Source of the DNA: DASRDB01 sp035652815
GTDB lineage: Bacteria; Chloroflexota; Ktedonobacteria; Ktedonobacterales; Ktedonobacteraceae
Reading direction: 5' to 3'
DNA length: 64,000 bases
Assembly (NCBI GenBank): GCA_035652815.1
Contig: DASRDB010000009.1
Location: 310,001 to 374,000, forward strand
Position numbers and translations under genes: made by a program. The notes beneath the pieces are model-generated. The model searched no databases. It had not been told where the DNA came from and saw nothing but the letters and a program-made list of their open reading frames with translations. Of this stretch, positions 9,401-17,602 are shown in pieces (position 1 is the first letter of the stretch; every line of letters begins with the position of its first letter).

Positions 9401-10833
9401 GCGATGGCGACCGAGCCATCGGTCATATGCGCCTGTGTGTGGCCCATAGAGACCACGACGTCGCGCGAATGCCCATTATGGCCGTTGCTCGTGCCCTGCT
9501 CCAGCTTTTGCTCAATGGTATCATGCTGGGCAACGGGATCGGGGTTCGGCCTGCCACCTTCGCTGCCGAGACGGATGACAGGCTTTTCAGTGGTGCTGTT
9601 CACCTCTAATTTCTTGAAGCGGTCGGCATAGGCATCGCGGAAAACTTTGCCGAGGTTCTGCATGGGAACGCGGTCCTGCGGGCGGCGCGGGCCAGCCAGG
9701 CTCGGCTCGATGGTGGCGAGGTCAAGTTCGAGCAGGTCGTCGAACTGTGGAATGGGCGCTTCGTCGGTGCGGAAAAGGCCCTGTTCCTTCGTGTAGCGTT
9801 CAACGAGGTCTACCAGTTTGGGATCGCGCCCGGTGCTGGTCAGGTAGCGCAGTGTCTCGGCATCTACGGGGAAAAGGGTGGCGGTCGCGCCAAATTCGGG
9901 CGACATGTTCGAGATGGTGGCGCGGTCGGCCAGTGAGAGATAGCTGAGGCCAGAACCGGTAAATTCGACGAACTTGCCGACAACGCCGCGTTTGCGCAGC
10001 ATCTGCGTGACGGTCAGCACAAGATCGGTAGCGGTCGCCCCCTCGGGAAGCGAGCCGCTCAGGTGAACGCCGATCACTTCGGGCGTGAGCAGGTAGATAG
10101 GCTGACCAAGCAATACGGCTTCGGCCTCGATACCGCCGACGCCCCAGCCAAGCACGCCCAGGCCGTTAATCATGGTGGTATGCGAGTCGGTGCCGACCAG
10201 CGTGTCTGGATAGGCCAGCGTCTCGTCGCCCTCTTTGCGCGTCATCACAACAGGAGCCAGGTATTCCAGGTTGACCTGGTGAACGATGCCGGTGCCGGGG
10301 GGCACTACGCGGAAGTTAGCGAAGGCCTGCTGCGCCCAGCGCAGGAGTCCATACCGCTCGCTGTTGCGCTCGTACTCGCGTTCGACATTGCGACGGAAGG
10401 CCAGCGTCGAGCCAAACATATCAACCTGCACCGAGTGGTCAATGACCAGGTCTGCCGGAACCAGGGGATTGATTTTATGCGGGTCGCCACCCATGCGAGC
10501 CATCGCTGAACGCATGGCAGCAAGGTCGGCAACAGCCGGAACGCCCGTAAAGTCCTGCATCAGCACACGGGCGGGCATAAAGGGGAATTCGGCCTCGGAT
10601 TGCGCCGCCTGTCCAGGCGTCCAGCGCGCAAGAGCCAGCACATCGTCTTCTGAGATCAGTTCGCCTCCTGCATGGCGCAGCAGGTTCTCTAAAATGATTT
10701 TGACGGTGTAGGGAAGACGCTCCAGCCCCTGTACGCCGCGCCCGGCAAGGGCATTCAGGCGATAGTAGGTAACGGTGCCGAACTCGCTCTGTAACGTGGC
10801 TCTGGCACCAAACACATCACTGTTCGTCGTCAT
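6436..10833 (-). CDS. acnA: Aconitate hydratase A interrupted by an intein
   Basis: TCA-cycle enzyme interconverting citrate and isocitrate through a [4Fe-4S] cluster. The 1465-residue precursor comprises a 948-residue AcnA-type extein and a 517-residue intein (residues 552-1068). Extein landmarks: GTDSHTTMINGLGVLGWGVGG, SCTNTSNPS (first cluster cysteine), GFGCTT joined to CIGNSGPLP (second and third cysteines), the swivel-domain SFGPSSPAGKYL and YGSGSSRDWAAKGPLLLG. ATG at 10831-10833 is chosen because gaggatacgata precedes it and MTTNSDVFGARATL matches family N-termini; an upstream in-frame extension only translates a palindromic repeat. Without splicing the cluster site would be destroyed, so activity depends on the intein. 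A TATAAT-like box lies at 10880-10885 on the minus strand. Confidence 0.95.
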   Translation of the reverse strand: MTTNSDVFGARATLQSEFGTVTYYRLNALAGRGVQGLERLPYTVKIILENLLRHAGGELISEDDVLALARWTPGQAAQSEAEFPFMPARVLMQDFTGVPAVADLAAMRSAMARMGGDPHKINPLVPADLVIDHSVQVDMFGSTLAFRRNVEREYERNSERYGLLRWAQQAFANFRVVPPGTGIVHQVNLEYLAPVVMTRKEGDETLAYPDTLVGTDSHTTMINGLGVLGWGVGGIEAEAVLLGQPIYLLTPEVIGVHLSGSLPEGATATDLVLTVTQMLRKRGVVGKFVEFTGSGLSYLSLADRATISNMSPEFGATATLFPVDAETLRYLTSTGRDPKLVDLVERYTKEQGLFRTDEAPIPQFDDLLELDLATIEPSLAGPRRPQDRVPMQNLGKVFRDAYADRFKKLEVNSTTEKPVIRLGSEGGRPNPDPVAQHDTIEQKLEQGTSNGHNGHSRDVVVSMGHTQAHMTDGSVAIAAITSCTNTSNPSVMIAAGLLAKHAVERGLSVSPTVKTSLAPGSRAVIDYLENADLLPYLEALRFHLVGFGCTTCIAEGTPVLLANGTARRIEQLPRFGSVKLLAPGEDGKLSAATQTEMMIQGERECISLVLQDGRTLVCTPDHQLLCDDGRWVRADQLIVGQDRVVVGLEAPLDEPGDDEAGYTLQVGNLTFTMDTPRERQRTLAFARLLGHLLSDGSISQQGQGRMHVGQIMDRETVLDDLELLTGLRPAATRYDERKWTIVLPKPLTDAIITLPDVRMGRRIHQIPTLLSFVLDEHCPVAVVREFLGGLFGADGHAPALHRWGKSEDDATLEAPAYTQSTIPEHVEALKRMMHDVTRLLARCGVKTDGAKVYEYPTRRAASSYPAAQDGLPRIEVRLELPDGLSFVERVGFRYCVDKCLRASAAAVYWRLIERIHRQRLWMSARLEEIHQENHTLSFARARQMAAVELMEREPVVAPHYALLEGSDRFSRLPQLTARKFQPLHRDACGFPSPVELFSELGVREWFAPLRSREDAEASKRYCIEKEAFASPTFALKVMERRPAGKRAVFDLSVNDQHAFVAGTVAVHNCIGNSGPLPEPVAEAVQENDLVVAAVLSGNRNFEGRIHPQVRASFLASPPLVVAYALAGTVDIDLTKEPVGTDVNGEAVYLRDIWPSQEEISQAVSQAVTPEVFAQNYAHVFEGDEHWRSLPNTEGELFNWDPNSTYIQEPPFFQDMSPEPQPVQDIHKARALVVLDDSITTDHISPAGSFGPSSPAGKYLLERGVERRDFNTYGARRGNHEVMVRGTFGNIRLRNRLVQGKEGYYTVHLPDGEEMTIYDASMRYQQEGVPLVVIAGKEYGSGSSRDWAAKGPLLLGIRAVIAESFERIHRSNLVGMGILPLQFKPGENKESLGLTGRETYEITGIESGLKPRQEVTVNVTREDGSTFSFQTIARLDSPIDVTYYENGGILLTVLRRLMKEGTPSQS
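7630..9180 (-). mobile_element. Intein with LAGLIDADG homing endonuclease in aconitase
   Basis: In-frame 517-residue protein intron. It begins with Cys1 in CIAEGTPVLLANG (block A), has the block B motif TPDH at intein residues 68-71, two LAGLIDADG motifs (FARLLGHLLSDG at 134-145; FLGGLFGADG at 235-244) each with its catalytic Asp, and ends FVAGTVAVHN (block G, penultimate His516 and Asn517) before Cys+1 of the extein. All splicing residues are present, so it should self-excise and the endonuclease looks intact. It sits between two of the three iron-sulfur ligand cysteines; Cys+1 is itself a cluster ligand. The 5' junction is codon 9178-9180 and the last intein codon 7630-7632. Confidence 0.95.
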
Positions 10834-11432
10834 TATCGTATCCTCAAAATAGATTGTGAAAAAGCTGTGTAGCCTACCCATTATATAACATCTTTGAAAA
10901 GAACCCCCTCGTATGTCATCCTGAGCGCCGCGAAAGGATCTCTGGCCCCCATTGGCTCGACATGGCAAGCGAGAGATCCTTCGCTGCGCTCAGGATGACA
11001 TCGGGAGGCAGGTCTGTAATGATGTGTTGTTTGATGCCATGAATTGCAGCGCTTATAAAGCAATGGGGAAAGGCAAGCGCGCAATCATACACGCGTTTAG
11101 TGAGGAAAGAAATGAGTAGCGCTTGTCCAAAAAAGGGAAAAGCAGGGGATACCAGAGCTAGTTGCCAAAAGTTCAACCCGTTGTGAGAGAGAACACCGCA
11201 CGGAGAGACAAGATGCTTCCTCTTTGTTTAAGAAGATGATAGATAATCAGGCCGATATGTAGGCCTCATAGGCTGGTCCCGGTTCCATCCTACAAGATAC
11301 CGACCCATCACCCTCCAGGTACTTCTGACACTAGCCCGGCAGAAACCCTGCCTGCTTATACTATGCACTATCCGTTCAAAAAAAACATCCGTAGATGTAC
11401 CTAAAATTAGCACAAGGCTCGAAAAGCGGCGT
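10834..11432. other. Intergenic region between aconitase and histidine kinase
   Basis: About 600 bases with no credible gene. It holds the probable aconitase promoter (minus-strand TATAAT-like box at 10880-10885), a family C palindrome (10914-11000) and an unremarkable stretch at 11005-11432 next to the 3' end of the histidine kinase gene. Confidence 0.5.
10914..11000. repeat. Palindromic repeat, family C, copy 2
   Basis: Imperfect inverted repeat; left arm from 10914 (tgtcatcctgagcgccgcga) and right arm 10972-11000 (agagatccttcgctgcgctc and on). The arms differ by a few positions, as if two diverged copies face each other. It lies in the 5' region of the aconitase gene. Confidence 0.8.
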
Positions 11433-13055
11433 TCAGTTACTAACTATTTCCAGTTTATTGGTAGTGCGCGAGTTCGTAGAACCATTTGCCGCAGTAGCTA
11501 AAGGCAGAGTAAGGTACACAACACATCCTTTGCCGGGGTGCGAGGTAATAGTCAAAGTTGCGCCGATGAGCATCGCCCGTTCGCGCATTCCTACCAGACC
11601 GAGACTTCCTTCCTTGTGAACGTTTTCGAGGGCGTCTTGCGCGTCAAACCCTTTACCATCATCAGTAATGGCAACCCGCAACCGCTCAGGTTCATAGCTC
11701 ATTTCAACAGCAGCGTGAGTAGCCTGGGCATGCCGCCAGATATTGGATAACGCCTCCTGTACGATACGAAAGATAGCTATCTCGCGCTCAGAAGCAATAG
11801 GAACAGGAGTGCCGGTACAGCGAAAGGTGCAGGGAATGCCCCGTGAGGAAGAACTATCGCTCAGCCACTCGAGCGCGGCACGCAGTCCAAGATCATCCAG
11901 GACGGAGGGCCGCAAGTCGCGACAGGCGCGGCGCACTCCTTCAAGCGTATGATCCGCGAGATTCTGGAGATTGCTGAGCCAGGCCGCATCCTTCTCAGGC
12001 AGATTTAAGTTGCCCATTGCCCGCGCCAGCCCATCAAGCCCCAATGAGAGCGCAATGAGAGCCTGAGCTGTATCATCATGCAGTTCACGCGCCAGGCGAC
12101 GACGCTCCTCCTCCTGCACGCGCGTAATGAGCGAGGCATAATCGCGCAGTTCGTCCTGCCGCCTCCGCGCACTGCTGAGATCCAACAAGGTCTGTTGCAA
12201 AGCATCGGTGCGAATAGTCAAGCGAGTGCTGACCAGCGCCAGATAGTAAATCGCAAAAAGCGGCACCAGGAAAAACACCCAGGCCAGCTCGGCAACCACA
12301 TTATCATAAAAATCGACCACAGGCAACAGCGGACCAACGCTCAACACTAACAACTGATAGCGAAACACCTGCGAGCGAAGATATGCTTGCAAAGGCACCA
12401 ACAGCGAAGCACTGGCAGCCTGTTGACCAGCGTGCGCTTCATCGTGAAAAATATATACGACCAGGGGGAAAGAGACCAGGACAAATAAGAACAACATCAC
12501 CAGGGCGGCAACAATAGAACCAAACAGTTCCGTTGGTTGATAAAGAGCATTGGCAATGTACTGATTTTGGTGAGAACCTGCTATCAAGGTATAGAGACTA
12601 TCGGCGAGAAATACCAACAAGGCTGTGACAACAATATGATAGGCTGCCTGGGTAAGCGAAACAAACCCGCGCAAAACGGTATAGCACTGTACAATTATTT
12701 GTGAAACCAGGGCTACCAGGATGGCGGCGGGTACGCCAATCAAGACGCCCGCTGCAAGATAGAGCGGGGCAGCTACATCGAGTAGAAACAGCATTCTCCA
12801 GGCGACAGGCAACCCACCTTTTTTTACGTCTGATGCCTCCATTTTGAGCATACGCAGGAGAAGGATTCTGCCAAGCAGGGACAGGAAGACGGTGACACTG
12901 ATCAGCGTAAAGACTGCTCGCGGACCATAACTAATCGGCGGGGCCTGATAGTTAAGCAAAGCCCAGATAAGCAGGCCAAGAGATACGCATAACGCGCCAC
13001 CAATAAAAAGCGCTCGAACCAATGGAGAGAAATCAGCCGTTTTGCTCTGTATCAT
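11433..13055 (-). CDS. Membrane sensor histidine kinase (DesK/NarX type)
   Basis: Sensor kinase of a two-component system, 540 residues. About eight hydrophobic segments fill residues 10-275 and form an integral-membrane sensor without a large extracytoplasmic domain. A coiled linker leads to a HisKA_3 dimerisation motif EERRRLARELHDDTAQALI with the phosphorylated His326. The HATPase domain has the N-box FRIVQEALSNIWRHA, DDGKGFD and GSLGLVGMRERA. The gene begins 23 bases inside the upstream response-regulator gene, so the pair is translationally coupled; its own ribosome site aggatacct lies before ATG. The signal sensed is unknown. Confidence 0.92.
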   Translation of the reverse strand: MIQSKTADFSPLVRALFIGGALCVSLGLLIWALLNYQAPPISYGPRAVFTLISVTVFLSLLGRILLLRMLKMEASDVKKGGLPVAWRMLFLLDVAAPLYLAAGVLIGVPAAILVALVSQIIVQCYTVLRGFVSLTQAAYHIVVTALLVFLADSLYTLIAGSHQNQYIANALYQPTELFGSIVAALVMLFLFVLVSFPLVVYIFHDEAHAGQQAASASLLVPLQAYLRSQVFRYQLLVLSVGPLLPVVDFYDNVVAELAWVFFLVPLFAIYYLALVSTRLTIRTDALQQTLLDLSSARRRQDELRDYASLITRVQEEERRRLARELHDDTAQALIALSLGLDGLARAMGNLNLPEKDAAWLSNLQNLADHTLEGVRRACRDLRPSVLDDLGLRAALEWLSDSSSSRGIPCTFRCTGTPVPIASEREIAIFRIVQEALSNIWRHAQATHAAVEMSYEPERLRVAITDDGKGFDAQDALENVHKEGSLGLVGMRERAMLIGATLTITSHPGKGCVVYLTLPLATAANGSTNSRTTNKLEIVSN

Positions 13056-13752
13056 AGGTATCCTGTAATGAGATCATCCCCTGGCGCAGGGCCTGTAATA
13101 CCGCTTCAGTACGCGAACCGACCTGCATCTTCATAAAAATGTTGGCCAGGTGGCTATGGACGGTGCGAATGCTCAGTCCCATGCGGGAAGCAATCTCTTT
13201 ATTCGGCAATCCACGGGCGGCCAGGCGCAACACATCAAATTCACGCTCGCTCAACAGGTTAGCTGGACGCTGAACGGTGCCCGTTTGCGTAGAAAGACGG
13301 CGCATCATTTTCTCGGCAATAGAAGGCTGTAAAACCGATTCGCCACGCGCAACCGCCCGAATTGCTTTGATCAGTTCCTGCCCATGCACGCTTTTCAAAA
13401 GAAACCCGGCGGCACCCGCGTCGAGCAAAGCCATCAAATAAGGTTCGTCATCATATGCTGATAAAACGAGTACGGCGGTTTCTGGAGAGTGAGCCTTGAT
13501 TACCCTGGTGGCCTCGATTCCGCCCATGCCGGGCATGGCAATATCCATGATAGCGATATGAGGATGTAGCCTGCGCGCCATATCAACCGCCTCTTCACCA
13601 TTCGATGCCTCGGCGATAACCGCAAAATCGCTTTCGGTTTCCAGTAATCGGCGCGTTCCCTCTCGCACTAATGCATGATCGTCAACTAGCAAAATTCGTA
13701 TAATATCGCTCTGTTCCTGTTCCGCCTGTTCTCCCTGGCGTTGTGTACTCAT
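13033..13752 (-). CDS. NarL/FixJ-family response regulator
   Basis: Cognate transcription regulator of the overlapping histidine kinase gene. The receiver domain carries the acidic pair in LLVDDHALVREG, phospho-acceptor Asp70 in IAIMDIAMPGMGG and the conserved Lys in GFLLKSVHG. The C-terminal LuxR-type HTH reads LSEREFDVLRLAARGLPNKE with recognition helix SIRTVHSHLANIFMKM. Two ATGs lie close together; the second (13750-13752) is preferred because aggaagagg sits 6 bases ahead of it, whereas it abuts the first (13756-13758). The regulon cannot be inferred; the divergent TPR gene starting at 14066 is one candidate target. Confidence 0.92.
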   Translation of the reverse strand: MSTQRQGEQAEQEQSDIIRILLVDDHALVREGTRRLLETESDFAVIAEASNGEEAVDMARRLHPHIAIMDIAMPGMGGIEATRVIKAHSPETAVLVLSAYDDEPYLMALLDAGAAGFLLKSVHGQELIKAIRAVARGESVLQPSIAEKMMRRLSTQTGTVQRPANLLSEREFDVLRLAARGLPNKEIASRMGLSIRTVHSHLANIFMKMQVGSRTEAVLQALRQGMISLQDTYDTEQNG

Positions 13753-14065
13753 TGTCATCCTCTTCCTGAACTCGCTTTCTTTCTAGCTAGAGGTGATATT
13801 CGTTCGTTCTAACTATATGACAGCGAGTGGCAGGATACTACCGCATTTCTACCGATGCATATTATGCCATGCAGGAAAAAGCAAGGCAACTGTATGTTTA
13901 AAAAAAGGAATGTGAGCATTTGTCATAGATTGCAGTTTAAGTATGGTGTAGTCTGTTAATAGGGCTAATTGCCTCATTGACAAAGAAAGGCATTTTCGCT
14001 ACAGTTAAAGAACTGGTTGAGATTGCACAGCGTAATTAGGCTCGGAAGGGTGGACGGACTTATTT
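13753..14065. promoter_or_regulatory. Divergent promoter region, response regulator / TPR gene
   Basis: A 313-base gap serving both strands. A candidate plus-strand promoter is TTGTCA at 13920-13925 and TATGGT at 13942-13947 with a 16-base spacer, giving a leader of about 110 bases before the ATG at 14066. No clear operator is seen. Confidence 0.35.
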
Positions 14066-15766
14066 ATGATAGCATGTTTAGATTCTAGCGAATGTTCTTA
14101 TCAAAATCTTAAAACAGCGCGGTTTTGCGCACACTGCGGTATTCCTTTACAAGGCACATTCCTTCAAGGACGCTATGAAATTCAATCATTGATTGGCAAA
14201 GACCGTCATACCGTCACACTGCAAGCGCTTGATCGGCAATCTGGGTTGCCAGTTACCATACGAGCGCTGCTTCCGCAGAAAAGTACGACGCGCGAGCGCG
14301 AGAACTTCTTGCAAGATGCCGAACTCGCCCTGGCCCTTTCCAGCAACGTGCGCGAGCCGGAAAGCATTCGCGTCATCGATTACGGTCAGGATGGTCCGCT
14401 AGCTTTTCTCGTGAAATCGCAAAACATGGCTGCTGCACAACCATCCTCGACACTGACTATTCGAGCAGAAAATGATACACGCCTATCGCGAGCCGATTTT
14501 GAGCTTGACGAGGATGAAGAAGACATGTACACCGTAATCCGCCCGGCTATAGGAAAAACTGTGCCCATAAGCCAGGAACCTGTACGCCAGGAATCGGAGG
14601 CCCAACCTTCGTCTCCCCAGATTGCTCAGGACGAGCCGCTCGACTGGCAGGCGCAGGGAGACCGGGCATACGAACAGGGACACTACGAGGAGGCCCTGGT
14701 TGCCTATGAAGCCGCTTTACAGGCAGGCAACCATACAGCGGAAGTATGGAGCGGCAAGGGCGCAGCGCTGCTGTTGCTTGGGCGCACCGAGGAGGCGCTG
14801 GAAGCGTTCGACCAGGCCCTTATACTGCGCCCACATGACCCGGAGTTGTGGAACTCACGAGCTAGCGTGCTGCACGAGTTGCACCGCTACAATGAAGAGA
14901 TGGAGTGCTACGATCAGGCTCTGGCGCAAGATCCCAACTATGTCTTCGCCTGGAGCGGACGCGGCATGACCCTGGTTGAACTGAACCGCCCGGAAGAGGC
15001 GTTACTGGCCTTTGATAAAGCGCTGGTGCTTGACCCCTCGCAGGCGATAGTCTGGCAGGCGATGAGTGATACGCTCTACAGCCTGCATCGCTACGACGAG
15101 GCGCTGATTGCCATCGACCGGGCAATCGAACGCGATCCAGGCAACTCCGCGATGTGGGATATCAAGGGCAATATTCTGCGGCGGCTCGGCGAACCGGATC
15201 AGGCCCTTCTCCTTCACGAACGAGCAACAATGCTCACTCCCGAAAGCGCCACGTCCTGGTTTGATAAGGCCAACGACCTGCGTGATCTCAAACGCTATGC
15301 CGAAGCGCTGGCTAATTACGACCAGGCGCTTGAACTTGACCCAACACTGGCGGGCGCATGGTATAATCGAGGAAACGTGCTGGCGGCAATGCACCTGTAC
15401 GAGGATGCGCTCGACTCTTACGATCAGGCATTGCACTATGATGACGGGTTGATCTCGGCCTGGTACAATAAGGGAAGCCTGCTGCACGAATTGGGACGCG
15501 ACCAGGAAGCTTTGACGGCCTTCGATCACGCCCTCGCTCTCGATCCGCATTACATCGCTGCCTGGAATAATAAAGGACTGGCGCTTTTTAAACTTGGCCT
15601 GCTGGATGAGGCGCTGGTGGCTTTCGATCAGGCAACGGCATTTGCGCCCGAGGAACCAGACGCATGGTATAACAAGGCCATTGTCCTGGAAAAGCTGGGC
15701 CGGGGAGCAGAGGCAGAAAAGTGCCAGGAATGGGCGGAGTCATTGCTACAACATGCTCAGTCATAA
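14066..15766 (+). CDS. Zinc-ribbon / degenerate kinase N-lobe / TPR protein
   Basis: 566 residues of unknown function. An N-terminal zinc-ribbon-like element (Cys4, Cys10, CAHC at 21-24) is followed by residues 35-120 that align with the N-lobe of the kinase encoded next door (GRYEIQSLIGK..., VTIRALLP where the catalytic VAIK Lys is replaced by Arg, and VIDYGQDGPLAFLV). The C-lobe is absent: no HRD, no DFG. An acidic linker (DFELDEDEED) leads to 11 gapless TPRs (192-565). It therefore cannot be an active kinase; it may be a scaffold or regulator of the neighbouring kinase. The gap to the next gene is 90 bases, consistent with an operon. Confidence 0.85.
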   Translation: MIACLDSSECSYQNLKTARFCAHCGIPLQGTFLQGRYEIQSLIGKDRHTVTLQALDRQSGLPVTIRALLPQKSTTRERENFLQDAELALALSSNVREPESIRVIDYGQDGPLAFLVKSQNMAAAQPSSTLTIRAENDTRLSRADFELDEDEEDMYTVIRPAIGKTVPISQEPVRQESEAQPSSPQIAQDEPLDWQAQGDRAYEQGHYEEALVAYEAALQAGNHTAEVWSGKGAALLLLGRTEEALEAFDQALILRPHDPELWNSRASVLHELHRYNEEMECYDQALAQDPNYVFAWSGRGMTLVELNRPEEALLAFDKALVLDPSQAIVWQAMSDTLYSLHRYDEALIAIDRAIERDPGNSAMWDIKGNILRRLGEPDQALLLHERATMLTPESATSWFDKANDLRDLKRYAEALANYDQALELDPTLAGAWYNRGNVLAAMHLYEDALDSYDQALHYDDGLISAWYNKGSLLHELGRDQEALTAFDHALALDPHYIAAWNNKGLALFKLGLLDEALVAFDQATAFAPEEPDAWYNKAIVLEKLGRGAEAEKCQEWAESLLQHAQS

Positions 15767-15856
15767 AAACAAGCGGTTCGTGCCCTCTTGCTCGCTGATT
15801 GCGAGGAAAGTAGAGAGCGAGCTTCGTTATATTTGTAGATAGAGAGAGGAGAAGGA

Positions 15857-17602
15857 ATGCCACGCTGCGCCGACCTTGCTGATTGCGGCTACGATAACCG
15901 GGAGAGCGATTATTTTTGCCGGGCCTGTGCGCTCCCATTGCTCCATACGGCCCTGGCGGGCCGCTATGTGGTTGACGCCTTAATCAGTAAGGGTGGATAC
16001 GCGGCAGTTTTTCGCGGCGTGGATCAAAACCTCTCGCGGCGCATTGCGATCAAGGTGCTGCTGCCCAGCAAGACGACGCCGAGCGAACAGGAGCATTTCC
16101 TGCGCGAAGCGCGCATCGCGGCGACCCTCGATCATCCCAATATCGCGCCCATTCTGGATTATGGCAAGGATGGCCCCAGCGTTTTTCTGGTGATGCCCCT
16201 CTACACCGCCGGGTCGCTGCGCACGCGGCTGGCAAAAGCGAATGGGCCGCTTCCGGCACAGGAAACTACGCAGAATTTCCGGCAACTGGTGAGTGCCCTG
16301 CACTACGCGCATACACGCCCGCGCCCGGTAATTCACCGCGACATCAAGCCGGAAAATATTCTCATTCATCAGGAAGACCGGCGGTTGGTCATCACGGATT
16401 TCGGCATTGCGCGCTCGCTGGAGCCGGGGGCACGTATCGGCAAAACCATTACTGTTCGCGGGACAGTGGGTTATATGGCACCCGAGCAGGCGAACGGGCT
16501 GGTTGATCCGCGCAGCGATCAATTTGGCTCGGCGGTGGTCTTGTACGAAATGCTGACCGGCTACCATCCTTTCGACGCAACGGGAAGCGGCCCCATTATG
16601 CCGCCCTCGTCGATCAATCCCGAACTGCCATCCGCGCTTGATGCTGTGATATCGCGCGCGCTTGCCCCGCGCCCCGAAGATCGCTTCGCCGATATGCTCG
16701 ATTTTCTGCGCGCATTTGAGCAGGCAACGCGCCCGGCAGGAGGAGTTCATAACCCCATCACTCCACCTGTTGAGCAGCCGCCCATCATTCGCAGCGCGAC
16801 CAATCCCTCGCTGCCCGCTTTTTCGCAGGGGAAAGGGGATTCGACCGGACGGCAACCTGCTGTTCGCCCGCGTACCAGCGGCAGTGTGCGCGAGAAATGC
16901 CAGGAAGGCGACACGCTCCTACGCCAGCAGCAGTACTCGCAGGCGCTCGCCGCTTACGAAGAAGCCCTGCGCATGGACGAGCGCAACTTCCACGCCTGGA
17001 ACGGCAAGGGAACCGCGCTCTATAACCAGGGAAACTACAAGAAGGCCTACGAAGCCTTTCAACACGCCACCGAGATCGACCCCAATAATCCGGTCGTCTG
17101 GGTCAGCGCCGGTCTCTCGCTCAATCGCCTGCAGCGTTACTCGCAGGCGCTGGTGCATTTCGAGCGTGCCCTCAGCATCGACCCGCAGTACGTGGCGGCC
17201 TGGAACGGCAAAGCTGACGCGCAACTCGACATGAATATGCCGGAGGAGGCCATTCGCTCCTACCAGCAATCGCTCTCCATCGACCCGCGCAGCTTCCAGG
17301 CCTGGAACGGTCTGGGCAATGCGCGTTCTTATCTGCGCGACTACGCGGGCGCGGTAGAAGCCTACAGCCAGGCCCTCATCATCAATCCGCGCAGCGTCGT
17401 GGCATGGTGCAATAAAGCCGAGGCCCTGATGCGCGCAGGTCATACCCGCGCCGCGCTCGATGCGCTGAACGAGGCTACCGAACTGGATCGCAGCTACGCG
17501 CGCGCCTGGACGCTCAAGGCAGAAGCCTACGAATCGCAGGGCAACTACCAGGAGGCCCAGAAAGCGCGCAAGCGAGCCAGGCCCTGGGGCCTGCTCAACT
17601 AA
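15857..17602 (+). CDS. Zinc-ribbon Ser/Thr protein kinase with TPRs
   Basis: 581 residues. The N-terminal zinc-ribbon signature (Cys4, Cys10, CRAC at 21-24) matches the preceding gene product, then comes a complete Hanks-type kinase: SKGGYAAVF, Lys66 in IAIK, HRDIKPEN (160-167), DFG (181-183), GTVGYMAPEQ. A Pro-rich linker follows, then about seven TPRs (roughly 355-575), e.g. AWNGKGTALYNQGNYKKA. It has no transmembrane segment. The start follows gagaggagaagga. It overlaps the convergent ABC permease gene by four bases at the stop. Partnership with the adjacent kinase-less homologue is likely but inferred. Confidence 0.92.
   Translation: MPRCADLADCGYDNRESDYFCRACALPLLHTALAGRYVVDALISKGGYAAVFRGVDQNLSRRIAIKVLLPSKTTPSEQEHFLREARIAATLDHPNIAPILDYGKDGPSVFLVMPLYTAGSLRTRLAKANGPLPAQETTQNFRQLVSALHYAHTRPRPVIHRDIKPENILIHQEDRRLVITDFGIARSLEPGARIGKTITVRGTVGYMAPEQANGLVDPRSDQFGSAVVLYEMLTGYHPFDATGSGPIMPPSSINPELPSALDAVISRALAPRPEDRFADMLDFLRAFEQATRPAGGVHNPITPPVEQPPIIRSATNPSLPAFSQGKGDSTGRQPAVRPRTSGSVREKCQEGDTLLRQQQYSQALAAYEEALRMDERNFHAWNGKGTALYNQGNYKKAYEAFQHATEIDPNNPVVWVSAGLSLNRLQRYSQALVHFERALSIDPQYVAAWNGKADAQLDMNMPEEAIRSYQQSLSIDPRSFQAWNGLGNARSYLRDYAGAVEAYSQALIINPRSVVAWCNKAEALMRAGHTRAALDALNEATELDRSYARAWTLKAEAYESQGNYQEAQKARKRARPWGLLN

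Noticed and set aside
10834..10968. 45-residue N-terminal extension of aconitase
   Set aside because: It translates part of a palindromic repeat and is preceded by no ribosome site; the ATG at 10831-10833 has one.
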